Assembly: GCF_031458235.1 (NCBI RefSeq)
Contig: NZ_JAVDYB010000001.1
Coordinates: forward strand, 7,527,001-7,591,000
Reading direction: 5' to 3'
DNA length: 64,000 bases
DNA from: Catenuloplanes atrovinosus
GTDB taxonomy: Bacteria > Actinomycetota > Actinomycetes > Mycobacteriales > Micromonosporaceae
Shown here: piece after piece, positions 24,466-32,546 of the stretch
How the letters are laid out: each line of letters starts with the position of its first letter
Position numbering within the stretch: position 1 is the stretch's first letter
Notes under the pieces: model-generated
What the model was told of the DNA's origin: nothing
The model's input: only the letters and a program-made list of their open reading frames with translations
Databases searched by the model: none
Program-made: the position numbers and the translations under genes

Positions 24466-24900
24466 GCGACGAGCCAGCGGACGCGGCACGTGCTCGATGG
24501 CCCGTGGCCTCAGCGAGCAGCGTGTCTCGGCCGGACGCGTCCGCGTTCGCCGCCGCAAGCGCGGCTTTCGCAGCGGTCTTTCCCGCCACCCGCGCCGCGA
24601 GTTCCGCTTTACGATCGCAGGCTTAGCCCGTTTCACCGGCGCCTTTTCAGCGGCAAGCAGTGGGCCATCGCGGCAAACACCGCCGACTTGCGCGAGCCGG
24701 GAGGCAGCGTGACGACGGTGAACAGGCTAGTCGGCTCGCGCCAGGAGTTGCGCACTTCGGCAAGCGCCAGGGCGTCACGCAGAAGGCGGTATCGGAAAGA
24801 CTTGCCCGCAGAGCCGGTCGTCTCGTGACGACACTGGATGGTGAGCAGGTTCGCGCCCAGTTCAACATGGGCAGGCATGCTGATCGCGCGAGGCTATCCT
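24460..24900 (-). pseudogene. DUF3987 replication-protein remnant
   Basis: On the reverse strand, LFTVVTLPPGSRKSAVFAAM (about 24730-24670) matches the ATP-binding start of DUF3987 proteins, which act as helicase/primase-like replication proteins of integrative elements. It is followed, after an in-frame stop, by an alanine-rich helical piece (GKTAAKAALAAANAD and RDTLLAEATG) that resembles the next part of the same family. The frame then runs directly into integrase sequence near 24465, so a deletion has fused the two remnants. Assignment by motif only. Confidence 0.65.
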
Positions 24901-25100
24901 GGCGAGGGCGTCGTCCTTGATTCCACTTTAGTAGGTACATTTCGGATAGGCGGAAGAAGGATTAGGGCCAATGTTGCGAACGGCCCCAGGAATAGTGATA
25001 TTGCCGCCCATGTAAAGCTATGACGGCCTTTTAACTGGGCGAATCCGGTGTTTATCAACAGTAGAGTTAACCACCACATGCCACGATCGAAATTCGTCAT
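24894..25100 (-). CDS. Small two-helix membrane protein of the AT-richer patch
   Basis: The 68-residue frame starts MTNFDRGMWW and has two hydrophobic segments (about 8-20 and 29-52, ending GPFATLALILLPP). I recognise no family. It is less GC-rich than the rest of the window, which fits foreign origin with the neighbouring element remnants. No clear ribosome site precedes the ATG at 25098-25100. It may be a real cargo gene or a chance frame. Confidence 0.4.
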   Translation of the reverse strand: MTNFDRGMWWLTLLLINTGFAQLKGRHSFTWAAISLFLGPFATLALILLPPIRNVPTKVESRTTPSPG

Positions 25101-25111
25101 TTATTCACGAT

Positions 25112-25151
25112 AACATTGGTGACCCCTTACTAGCATGAGGTCACCGATGTT
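25112..25151. promoter_or_regulatory. Inverted repeat upstream of the small membrane protein
   Basis: AACATTGGTGACC (25112-25124) faces GGTCACCGATGTT (25139-25151) with one mismatch and a 14-base spacer. It starts 11 bases upstream of the ATG at 25100 (reverse strand) and is spaced like a dimeric repressor operator; it could also form a hairpin. Confidence 0.5.
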
Positions 25152-25248
25152 GTTCGATTGTTCGATCCGCCTGGTCTGCTAGCGCGAATTCCTTAACCGC
25201 TAGCTGGCAATCCGGCGTTATTGCTGGTCAGCACTGCTTGTGGGAGGT

Positions 25249-25272
25249 GTCTTGAACCACCACCAGGGGTGG
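25249..25272 (+). repeat. Degenerate partial copy of tRNA-Ser (possible att remnant)
   Basis: GTCTTGAA (25249-25256), CCAC and AGGGGTGG (25265-25272) reproduce in order the anticodon-arm and variable-arm bases of tRNA-Ser (23477-23484, 23487-23490, 23492-23499), with one base more between the end blocks. A duplicated tRNA fragment is what the far end of an integrated element should show. The match is short. Confidence 0.4.
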
Positions 25273-25319
25273 CCCGTGGCTTTCCGGGCCGCCGGCGGCG
25301 CCGGGCCGCGGAAACACGA

Positions 25320-25362
25320 GCGCCGCCCCGGCCGTCCCTTCGCAGGACGGGCCGGAGCGGCG
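25320..25362 (-). terminator. Terminator of the membrane-protein gene
   Basis: GCGCCGCCCCGGCCGTCC and GGACGGGCCGGAGCGGCGC pair with one mismatch and one bulge around a CTTCGCA loop, 12 bases past the stop codon of the reverse-strand gene. Confidence 0.8.
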
Positions 25363-25373
25363 CGCGGCCGTGC

Positions 25374-27218
25374 CTAGTTGTTGGTGATCGGGCGGACGTC
25401 CCAGAGCCAGACGTCGGCGACGCGGGTGCCGGGGCCGAGCAGTGACTCCAGTGCCAGCAGGAGCTTGACGTCGGTGCCGTTGTCGGTGGGGAGGACGACC
25501 GCGTCGGCCTTCCAGTAGCGGAGATCCTCGATAGCGGCGGCGCGCTCGGCGTCGCCGATCACGATGGGGTCGTCGCCGGCCTTGCTCTTCTGGATGGTCT
25601 CCAGCAGCTGCCAGGTGGGGCGCGGCGGGGCACCCCAGCGGCCGGTGTTGTCGTCCGGCGAGGTGGGGCCGAGGAAGTAGCCGCTGGGCACCGCGAAGCC
25701 GACGTCGGCGGCCGAGCCGTAGCGGATGCTGGTCAGGCCGTTGACCGGGACCGGCACCACCGTGCGGCCCTCGGCGACGTAGTCGCGCCAGGTGCCGGCC
25801 GTGACGAACTCCGGCACGCCGGGGCGGTCGTGGCCGCTCAGCGGCGTCGGCATGATCGGGATGAGCGCGGCGGCGAGCACGGTCAGCGACAGGAAGCGGA
25901 CCGGCAGGCCGGAGGTCTCGGCGGGGCGGGCGCGCTCCGCGACCCGGGCGACGATGACGGCCAGCAGCACGCCCATCGCGACCGTGGTGATGATGTTGAA
26001 GCGGGCGACCACCATGGCGTTGACCACCGGCAGGTGCTCGAACAGCGCGAACGGGCCGGGAATCTTGAGGTTGCGCTGGTTGTGCAGGTGCAGGACCGGG
26101 CCGAGCGAGAGGACCGAGGCACCGATGCCGACGGCGGCGACCACCCGGACGATCGGCTCGCGGCGCAGCCAGACGATCCCGGCCACCGCGATCAGCATCA
26201 GCGGCCAGCCGAAGAACGTGACCTCTTCGGTGAAGTTCGGCGCGAGGCCGGCCGCACTGTTCTTACCGCCGCCGATCGACTCGGTGGCGTACGCGAAGTA
26301 CGACAGGATGGTGGCCGGCTTCTGGTCGCCGGGGTGGCCGCTGTAGTGCTGCGGGCCGGCGAACTGGTGGTAGAGCGGGTACGCCGCGGCGAGCAGCACC
26401 AGGCCGCCGCCGATGGCGAGGCTGCCGACCGCGCGGCCGAACCGGGCGCGGGTGTCCCGCCAGTCCGAGATCGCGTAGCCGATCACCAGGAACACGCACG
26501 CGACGGCGGTGAGGAACAGGTTCTCCTCGCCGATGAAGAGCTGCGCCAGGACCAGCGCGCCGAGGATCAGGCCGTTGCGGACGGTACGGCCGGGCTCGCC
26601 GAGCCGGATGACCCGCCAGAGGATGAACGGGATCAGCCACATCGACGTGATGTGCGGGTGCCCGTTGGAGTGCGAGATGATCGCCGGCCCGAAGCCGATC
26701 ACGAGTGCGCCGGCGAACGCGCCGAAGCGGTGCTTGACCAGGTGGCGGGAGAGCAGCCAGTACCAGGTGAGGGCCGTGAAGAAGAGGTTCGCGGTCATCA
26801 GCGCCAGGTACGTGACCTCGGGCCCGGCCACCATGGTCAGCGGCGACAGCAGGATGCCGGGCAGCTGCATGGCCACGTTGCCCATCAGGTTCACGCCGTC
26901 CGGCGCGTTCTGCAGCGTGGTGAAGAACGGGTTGTCGAGGTTCCGCACGACGTGCGCGTCGTAGGAGAACATCCACTCGTTGAACGCCTGGTCCTTGGCC
27001 TGCTCGCCGAGGACGCGGCCCCACGGGTCGATCCAGGCGCGGATCGTCACCCAGAACGCGCCGAGCAGATAGAACAGGGTGACCAGCATGTCTATCCGAC
27101 GGCCGGTCCAGCGCGGGCCCTTGCCCGCAGGGGTGCTCTCGGTCGCCGGGGGCCGCTCGGCGGCCTCGTCCGGCCCGCCGGCCTCAGCGGCGTGCGGCAC
27201 GGTACTCGAAGTGGTCAC
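25374..27218 (-). CDS. Polytopic membrane protein, GT-C glycosyltransferase-like
   Basis: The protein has 614 residues with a polar N-terminus (about 40), some 10-12 membrane helices up to about residue 450, and an extracellular C-terminal domain of about 150 residues. The layout and an acidic loop after the first helix (DPWGRVLGEQAKDQ, with an asparagine and glutamate downstream) resemble GT-C polyprenyl-phosphate-sugar transferases, which glycosylate acceptors outside the membrane. I see no motif that proves activity. It is divergent from the ABC exporter operon and has its own terminator. Confidence 0.7.
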   Translation of the reverse strand: MTTSSTVPHAAEAGGPDEAAERPPATESTPAGKGPRWTGRRIDMLVTLFYLLGAFWVTIRAWIDPWGRVLGEQAKDQAFNEWMFSYDAHVVRNLDNPFFTTLQNAPDGVNLMGNVAMQLPGILLSPLTMVAGPEVTYLALMTANLFFTALTWYWLLSRHLVKHRFGAFAGALVIGFGPAIISHSNGHPHITSMWLIPFILWRVIRLGEPGRTVRNGLILGALVLAQLFIGEENLFLTAVACVFLVIGYAISDWRDTRARFGRAVGSLAIGGGLVLLAAAYPLYHQFAGPQHYSGHPGDQKPATILSYFAYATESIGGGKNSAAGLAPNFTEEVTFFGWPLMLIAVAGIVWLRREPIVRVVAAVGIGASVLSLGPVLHLHNQRNLKIPGPFALFEHLPVVNAMVVARFNIITTVAMGVLLAVIVARVAERARPAETSGLPVRFLSLTVLAAALIPIMPTPLSGHDRPGVPEFVTAGTWRDYVAEGRTVVPVPVNGLTSIRYGSAADVGFAVPSGYFLGPTSPDDNTGRWGAPPRPTWQLLETIQKSKAGDDPIVIGDAERAAAIEDLRYWKADAVVLPTDNGTDVKLLLALESLLGPGTRVADVWLWDVRPITNN

Positions 27219-27346
27219 GGCGAAAGAGGGTAGCCCGTGCGTGTGACGCGGTACGCCCAGCTATCGCATACATAACACCGAATCGCTCGTGAGCAGGCAT
27301 TGAGGCTCCTCCGAACGGACGGTACCCGGCTCCGGGCGGACCGGGG

Positions 27347-27381
27347 CGGATACCGGTACGGCGTGCCGTGACCGGATACCG
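27347..27381 (+). promoter_or_regulatory. Direct repeats before the ABC exporter operon
   Basis: CGGATACCG occurs at 27347-27355 and again at 27373-27381, 26 bases apart, with the palindrome ACGGCGTGCCGT (27358-27369) between them. The block ends 7 bases before the ATPase ATG, so it is placed as an operator. No ribosome site is visible, which suggests a leaderless or short-leader message. Confidence 0.35.
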
Positions 27382-27388
27382 TCGATCC

Positions 27389-28138
27389 ATGACGTTCGCC
27401 CTGACGCTGCACGGGCTGGTGAAGCGGTTCGCGGACAGGACGGCGGTGGCGGGGGTCGATCTCGACGTGCCGTCCGGGTCGTTCTACGGCCTGCTCGGGC
27501 CGAACGGCGCGGGCAAGACCACGACGCTGTCCATGGCCGTGGGACTGCTGCGGCCGGACGCGGGCACCGCGACCGTGCTCGGCCACGACGTCTGGTCCGA
27601 TCCGCTGGCCGCGAAGCGCATGCTCGGCGTGATGCCGGACGGCGCGCGGCTGTTCGACCGGCTCACCGGCGCGGAGTTGCTGGCCTGTCACGGGCTGCTG
27701 CGCGGCATGCCGGCCGCGGTGGTCGACCAGCGGGCGCGCGAGCTGCTGGACGTGCTGGCGCTCAGCGACGCGGACCGGACGCTGGTGGTGGACTACTCGG
27801 CCGGCATGAAGAAGAAGATCGGCCTGGCCTGCGCGTTGCTGCACGGCCCGCGCATGCTGGTGCTGGACGAGCCGTTCGAGGCCGTCGACCCGGTCTCGGC
27901 CGCGCTGATCCGCGACATCCTCCAGCGGTACGTGGCGAGCGGCAACACCGTGATCTTCTCCAGCCACGTGATGGAGGTCGTGGAGCGGCTGTGCACGCAC
28001 GTGGCGATCCTGGCGCAGGGGCGGATCATGACGGCGGGCACGATCGCGGACGTACGGGCCGGGCAGTCGCTGGAGGAGGTCTTCGTGCGGGTGGTCGGCG
28101 GGCGTACCGCCACCGGCCAGGAACTCGCATGGCTGTGA
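27389..28138 (+). CDS. ABC transporter ATP-binding protein
   Basis: The protein has 249 residues: Walker A GPNGAGKTT at 37-45, Walker B MLVLDEPFEAVDP, and the H-loop in FSSHVMEV. The signature loop reads YSAGMKKK in place of LSGGQ, a variant common in ABC-2 exporters. It energises the permease encoded next, whose ATG overlaps the end of this gene by 10 bases. The cargo is unknown; a drug, lipid or peptide exporter is possible. Confidence 0.92.
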   Translation: MTFALTLHGLVKRFADRTAVAGVDLDVPSGSFYGLLGPNGAGKTTTLSMAVGLLRPDAGTATVLGHDVWSDPLAAKRMLGVMPDGARLFDRLTGAELLACHGLLRGMPAAVVDQRARELLDVLALSDADRTLVVDYSAGMKKKIGLACALLHGPRMLVLDEPFEAVDPVSAALIRDILQRYVASGNTVIFSSHVMEVVERLCTHVAILAQGRIMTAGTIADVRAGQSLEEVFVRVVGGRTATGQELAWL

Positions 28139-29772
28139 CGCCCTGGCACTTCGTGGCCCTGAAGCTGCGGGTGCTGCGCAACGGGCTGCGCGGGCAGCGG
28201 TGGCGGATCGCGCTGTTCGTGATGGGCCTGCTGTTCGGCGCCTGGTTCTCGGTGGTCGGCTTCACGCTGTTCGCGGTGACCGGCCTGAGCCGCGGCGACA
28301 CCGGCATGGTGCTGGCCGGCGGCCTGGGCGGCTCCGCCGTGGTGCTGGGCTGGCTGCTGATGCCGCTGGTCTTCTTCGGCGTGGACGAGACGCTGGACCC
28401 GGCCCGGTTCGCGCTGTTGCCGCTGGAGCGCCGGACGCTGGTCGCCGGCATGTTCGCGGCCGCGCTGGCCGGCGTGCCCGCGCTGGCCACGCTCGCGGCC
28501 ACGTCCGGCCTGGCGGTGGCCGCGGTGCTGCGCGGCGGCGCGGTGGCCGGGCTGGTGCAACTGGCCGGCTGTGTGGCCGGGCTGCTGTTGTGCGTGTCGC
28601 TGAGCCGCGCCACAACCAGCGCGTTCTCCGCGATGCTGCGGTCGCGCCGGGTCCGCGACCTGGCCGCGATCCTGCTGGCGGTGCTGGCCGCGCTGCTCGG
28701 GCCGTTGCAGATCGGGCTGCTGGCCGCGGCGCGGACCGCGGACTGGCAGGCGCTGGCCGGCGTGGCCCGGGTGCTCGGCTGGACGCCGCTGGCCGCGCCG
28801 TACACGGTGGGGCTGGACGTGGCGGAGGGGCGCTGGTTCGCCGTACCGCTGAAGTTCTTGATCATTGCGGGGTCGATCGCGGCGCTGCTCCGGTGGTGGT
28901 CGTCGACGCTGGAGAGCGCGATGGTCGGCACCGCCACCACCACGTCCGGCCGGGGTACGCGGGAGGCGCCGGACGCGTCCCCGACCACCCGGCTGTTCCC
29001 GCGCCCGCTGCGCGCGCTGCCGCGCAACCGATTCGGCGCGCTGGTGGCGATGCAGGCGCGGTACTGGTGGCGGGACACCCGGCGGCGGGCGAACCTGATC
29101 ACGTTCGCGGTGGTGGGGATGTTCGTGCCGCTGATGGTGAACATCGGCAGCCGTGGGCTGATCGAGGGCACCTCGGCGGCCCCGCCGTCTCTGGCCACCG
29201 TGACCGCGTCCATGGTCTTCCTCGGCGTGCTCGGCGGCGTGGGGCTGGCGAACCAGTTCGGCTACGACGGGACCGCGTACGCGGCGAACGTGGTGGCCGG
29301 CGTGCCCGGCACCGCCGAGCTGCGCTCCCGGGTGGCCGGTTTCTCCTGTTACCTGGTGCCGCTGATCGTGGCCATCCCGGTGGTGCTGGCGCTGGTGCTG
29401 CACCGGCCGGGCTGGATCCCGTCGATGTGGGGCGCGACCGCGGCCGCGTACGGGTGCGGCGTGGCGATCAACCTGTTCGTCTCCGTGCTGGGCGCGTTCT
29501 CGCTGCCGGAGACCACCAACCCGTTCGCGGTGAACACCGGTGCCGGCGTGACCAAGAGCCTGTTCAGCTTCGCGGCGATGCTCTGCACGCTGGTGCTGGC
29601 GGTGCCGGTTTTCGCGATGTCGACGCTGGCCGGCGACGTGTGGGTGTGGGCCGGGCTGCCGGCCGGGCTGGTCTACGGCGGCCTGGCGCTGTGGCTGGGC
29701 ACCCGCTTCGCCGGGCGGCTGCTCGACCGGCGGATGCCCGAGTTGCTGTCCGCGATCTCGCCGCGGCGATGA
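28129..29772 (+). CDS. ABC-2-type exporter permease
   Basis: The protein has 547 residues with about 12 hydrophobic helices in two groups separated by a cytoplasmic linker near residue 260-300 (SGRGTREAPDASPTTR). I recognise no named subfamily, but position and topology make it the membrane partner of the ATPase, with overlapping start and stop codons giving translational coupling. The flavin-reductase-like gene starts 7 bases after its stop. Confidence 0.82.
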   Translation: MAVTPWHFVALKLRVLRNGLRGQRWRIALFVMGLLFGAWFSVVGFTLFAVTGLSRGDTGMVLAGGLGGSAVVLGWLLMPLVFFGVDETLDPARFALLPLERRTLVAGMFAAALAGVPALATLAATSGLAVAAVLRGGAVAGLVQLAGCVAGLLLCVSLSRATTSAFSAMLRSRRVRDLAAILLAVLAALLGPLQIGLLAAARTADWQALAGVARVLGWTPLAAPYTVGLDVAEGRWFAVPLKFLIIAGSIAALLRWWSSTLESAMVGTATTTSGRGTREAPDASPTTRLFPRPLRALPRNRFGALVAMQARYWWRDTRRRANLITFAVVGMFVPLMVNIGSRGLIEGTSAAPPSLATVTASMVFLGVLGGVGLANQFGYDGTAYAANVVAGVPGTAELRSRVAGFSCYLVPLIVAIPVVLALVLHRPGWIPSMWGATAAAYGCGVAINLFVSVLGAFSLPETTNPFAVNTGAGVTKSLFSFAAMLCTLVLAVPVFAMSTLAGDVWVWAGLPAGLVYGGLALWLGTRFAGRLLDRRMPELLSAISPRR

Positions 29773-29779
29773 TGACACG

Positions 29780-30313
29780 ATGTTCCCCGATGACGCGCCC
29801 GGCGCTCGCATCCACACCACCGACCCGTTCGCGACGCCGGAGGCGGCCCGATCTCCGGTACGGCGGCTGCGCGGCCGGCTCGCCGCGCCGGTGACGCTGT
29901 GGACCGCGCCCGGCCCGGCCGGCCTGACCGTCTCCTCGACGCTGGTGGCGGACGGTGATCCGGCCCGGGTGCTGGGCCTGGTCGACCCGGAGTCCGAGCT
30001 GTGGGAGGCGGCCGAGGAGGCGGGCCGGTTCGCGGTCACGCCGCTGGACCCGTCGCACCGGCAGCTGGCGGACCGCTTCGCCGGGCTGATGCCGGCGCCG
30101 GGCGGGCTGTTCCGGTCGGACCCGTGGACGGAGACGGAGTGGGGCCCGATCCCGGCCGGCGGCGGCACCTGGGCCGGCTGCCGCGTCGACGCGGCCCGCC
30201 CGTTCGGCTGGGGTCTGCTGGTGGAGGCGACGGTGGAGTACGTCGAGGTGAGCGGGGACTCAGCGCCGCTGCTGCACTACCGAGGGCGATACCGGGAGCT
30301 GAACGAGCGATAG
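29780..30313 (+). CDS. Flavin-reductase-like (FMN-binding split barrel) protein
   Basis: The product has 177 residues and the split-barrel pattern of the flavin reductase-like family: LAAPVTLWTAPGPAGLTVSSTLVADGDPARVLGLV is the usual FMN-binding start, and the end carries short beta-strands (LLHYRGRYREL). It may reduce FMN or bind it as a cofactor. It follows the ABC permease by 7 bases and may be co-transcribed, but no functional link is evident. Most family members have no assigned substrate. Confidence 0.78.
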   Translation: MFPDDAPGARIHTTDPFATPEAARSPVRRLRGRLAAPVTLWTAPGPAGLTVSSTLVADGDPARVLGLVDPESELWEAAEEAGRFAVTPLDPSHRQLADRFAGLMPAPGGLFRSDPWTETEWGPIPAGGGTWAGCRVDAARPFGWGLLVEATVEYVEVSGDSAPLLHYRGRYRELNER

Positions 30314-30465
30314 ACGGCGTGACTGAGGTCACTGGGCGCAGCGGTACGTCCGTTCGGCGCAACCCCGAGCCGGGATGACGATCAATACTTCCACGGTCGG
30401 TACGGACGTTCCTACGGTGCGGTGCGAATCGGACCACACACCCGCGAAGGTGGTGCACCGGCAAC

Positions 30466-30795
30466 ATGAGTACGGACGCTTCCACGGATCAGAGCAGATA
30501 CGCCGCAGTACAGGAGTCGGAGGAGTTCGCTGGGCTGCGCAAGGCGCTGCGCGGCTTCGTCTTCCCGATGACCGCCGCGTTCTTCCTCTGGTACGCGCTC
30601 TACGTCATCCTGTCCGCCTACGCGCGTGACTTCATGGCCATCAAGGTGATCGGCCACATCAACGTGGCTCTGATCTTCGGCCTGCTGCAGTTCGTGACCA
30701 CGTTCCTGATCGCGTGGCTCTACTCCCGCTACGCCAACCAGCGGATCGACCCGACCGCGGACAAGATCCGCGCGGAGCTGGAGGGCGACAAGTGA
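30466..30795 (+). CDS. DUF485 small membrane subunit
   Basis: The protein has 109 residues with two membrane helices (about 35-55 and 65-90) in the DUF485 family: LRKALRGFVFPMTAAFFLWY, then HINVALIFGLLQFVTTFLI. DUF485 genes sit next to acetate/pyruvate symporters, and the actP-like gene here starts inside its stop codon (GTGA overlap). It is probably an accessory subunit of that carrier. Confidence 0.92.
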   Translation: MSTDASTDQSRYAAVQESEEFAGLRKALRGFVFPMTAAFFLWYALYVILSAYARDFMAIKVIGHINVALIFGLLQFVTTFLIAWLYSRYANQRIDPTADKIRAELEGDK

Positions 30796-32471
30796 ACCCC
30801 ATCTCGTTCCTCGCGGCGGACGCCACCAACGACACCGCCCGCACGCTGACCATCACGCTGTTCGTGGTCTTCGTGATCTTCACGCTCGGCATCACGATCT
30901 GGGCCAGCCGGCAGACCAAGAGCGCGGCCGACTTCTACGCCGGCGGCCGCTCGTTCTCCGGCTTCCAGAACGGCATGGCGATCGGCGGCGACTACATGTC
31001 GGCCGCGTCGTTCCTCGGCATCGCCGGCATCATCGCGCTCTCCGGCTACGACGGCTTCCTCTACTCGATCGGCTTCCTGGTCGCCTGGCTGGTGGCGTTG
31101 CTGCTGGTCGCGGAGCTGCTGCGGAACTCCGGCAAGTACACGATGGCGGACGTGCTGGCGTTCCGGATGCGGCAGAAGCCGGTCCGCACCGCGGCCGCGG
31201 TCTCCACCATCACGGTGTCGATCTTCTACCTGCTGGCCCAGATGGTCGGCGCGGGCGCGCTGGTGGCGCTGCTGCTCGGCATCCGGCCGGGCACGACGTT
31301 CCTCGGCATGGACGCGAACGCGGCGAAGCTGCTCACCATCGTGCTGGTCGGCGTGCTCATGATCGTCTACGTGACGATCGGCGGCATGAAGGGCACCACG
31401 TACGTCCAGATCGTCAAGGCGTTCCTGCTGATGACCGGCGCGGCCGTGATGACGATCCTGGTCTTCGCCGCGTTCCGCTTCAACCTGTCGTCGCTGCTCG
31501 GTGCCGCCGCGGACGCGTCCGGCAAGGGCGACGCGTTCCTCCAGCCCGGCCTGCGGTACGGCGTGGAGTCCGACGACGCGCTCAAGACGCTCTGGAGCAA
31601 GCTGGACCTGCTCTCGCTCGGCATCGCGCTGGTGCTCGGCACGGCCGGTCTGCCGCACATCCTGATCCGCTTCTACACGGTGCCGACCGCCAAGGCCGCC
31701 CGTAAGAGCGTGCTCTGGGCGATCGGCATCATCGGCGTGTTCTACCTGATGACGCTCGCGCTCGGCTTCGGCGCGGCGGCCCTGGTGGGCAGCGCGGCCA
31801 TCACCGAGCAGGACAAGGCCGGCAACACGGCCGCGCCGCAGTTGGCCCAGGCGCTCGGCGAGCGCTACCTGGGCGGCGGCACCGGCGGCTCGGTGCTGCT
31901 GGCCGTGATCGCGGCGGTGGCGTTCGCCACCATCCTCGCGGTGGTGGCCGGCCTGACGCTCGCCTCGTCCAGCTCGCTGGCGCACGACTTCTACGCCAAC
32001 GTGATCAAGGGCGGCGAGGCGTCGGAGCGGCAGGAGGTGAATGTGGCGAGGATCTCCGCGTTCGTCATCGGCGCGGTCTCCATCGTGCTGGCGATCTTCG
32101 CGCAGAGCCTCAACGTGGCGTTCCTGGTGGCACTCGCGTTCGCGGTGGCCGCGTCCGGCAACCTGCCGGCCATCCTCTACTCGCTGTTCTGGAAGCGGTT
32201 CAACACGTCCGGTGCGGTCTGGTCGATCTACGGCGGTCTGCTCACCGCCGTCGGCCTGGTCTTCTTCTCGCCGGTGGTGTCCGGTTCCGCGACCGCGATG
32301 TTCCCGAACGCGGACTGGCACTGGTTCCCGATGTCCAACCCGGGCCTGGTGTCGATCCCGGTCGGCTTCCTCTGCGGCTGGATCGGGACGATCGTGTCGA
32401 AAGAACCCGCCGATCCCGGCAAGTACGCCGAGCTCGAGGTCCGGTCGATCACCGGAGCGGGAGCGCACTGA
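30792..32471 (+). CDS. actP: Cation/acetate symporter
   Basis: The protein has 559 residues of the SSS family with about 13 helices. GGRSFSGFQNGMAIGGDYMSAASFLG (about 46-71), GLPHILIRFYTVP and ASSSSLAHDFY are typical of ActP/MctC carriers, which take up acetate, propionate or pyruvate with a cation. The GTG start at 30792 overlaps the DUF485 stop. Unlike the symporter at the start of the window it lacks the long polar insertion and has no sensor kinase beside it. A terminator follows directly. Confidence 0.9.
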   Translation: MNPISFLAADATNDTARTLTITLFVVFVIFTLGITIWASRQTKSAADFYAGGRSFSGFQNGMAIGGDYMSAASFLGIAGIIALSGYDGFLYSIGFLVAWLVALLLVAELLRNSGKYTMADVLAFRMRQKPVRTAAAVSTITVSIFYLLAQMVGAGALVALLLGIRPGTTFLGMDANAAKLLTIVLVGVLMIVYVTIGGMKGTTYVQIVKAFLLMTGAAVMTILVFAAFRFNLSSLLGAAADASGKGDAFLQPGLRYGVESDDALKTLWSKLDLLSLGIALVLGTAGLPHILIRFYTVPTAKAARKSVLWAIGIIGVFYLMTLALGFGAAALVGSAAITEQDKAGNTAAPQLAQALGERYLGGGTGGSVLLAVIAAVAFATILAVVAGLTLASSSSLAHDFYANVIKGGEASERQEVNVARISAFVIGAVSIVLAIFAQSLNVAFLVALAFAVAASGNLPAILYSLFWKRFNTSGAVWSIYGGLLTAVGLVFFSPVVSGSATAMFPNADWHWFPMSNPGLVSIPVGFLCGWIGTIVSKEPADPGKYAELEVRSITGAGAH

Positions 32472-32479
32472 CACACTGC

Positions 32480-32516
32480 GCTGAAGGGGCGGCCAACATC
32501 GGACCGCCCCTTCAGC
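32480..32516 (+). terminator. Terminator after actP
   Basis: GCTGAAGGGGCGG (32480-32492) pairs perfectly with CCGCCCCTTCAGC (32504-32516) around an 11-base loop. Confidence 0.9.
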
Positions 32517-32546
32517 TGCGTCCGGCACGACCTATAGTCTTGCGCC

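Larger units (their letters stand above)
23536..25373. other. Decayed integrative-element region
   Basis: This 1.8-kb stretch contains broken integrase and DUF3987 sequences pointing toward the tRNA, one small membrane-protein frame, an AT-richer patch (about 24900-25230) unlike the rest of the window, and a degenerate copy of part of the tRNA near 25249-25272. Apart from these I see no intact gene until 25374. Confidence 0.7.

Noticed and set aside
4379-32471. A secondary-metabolite gene cluster
   Set aside because: Glycosyltransferases, ABC exporter and oxidoreductases occur, but no polyketide, peptide-synthetase, terpene or RiPP core enzyme is present and the genes are spread over separate units.
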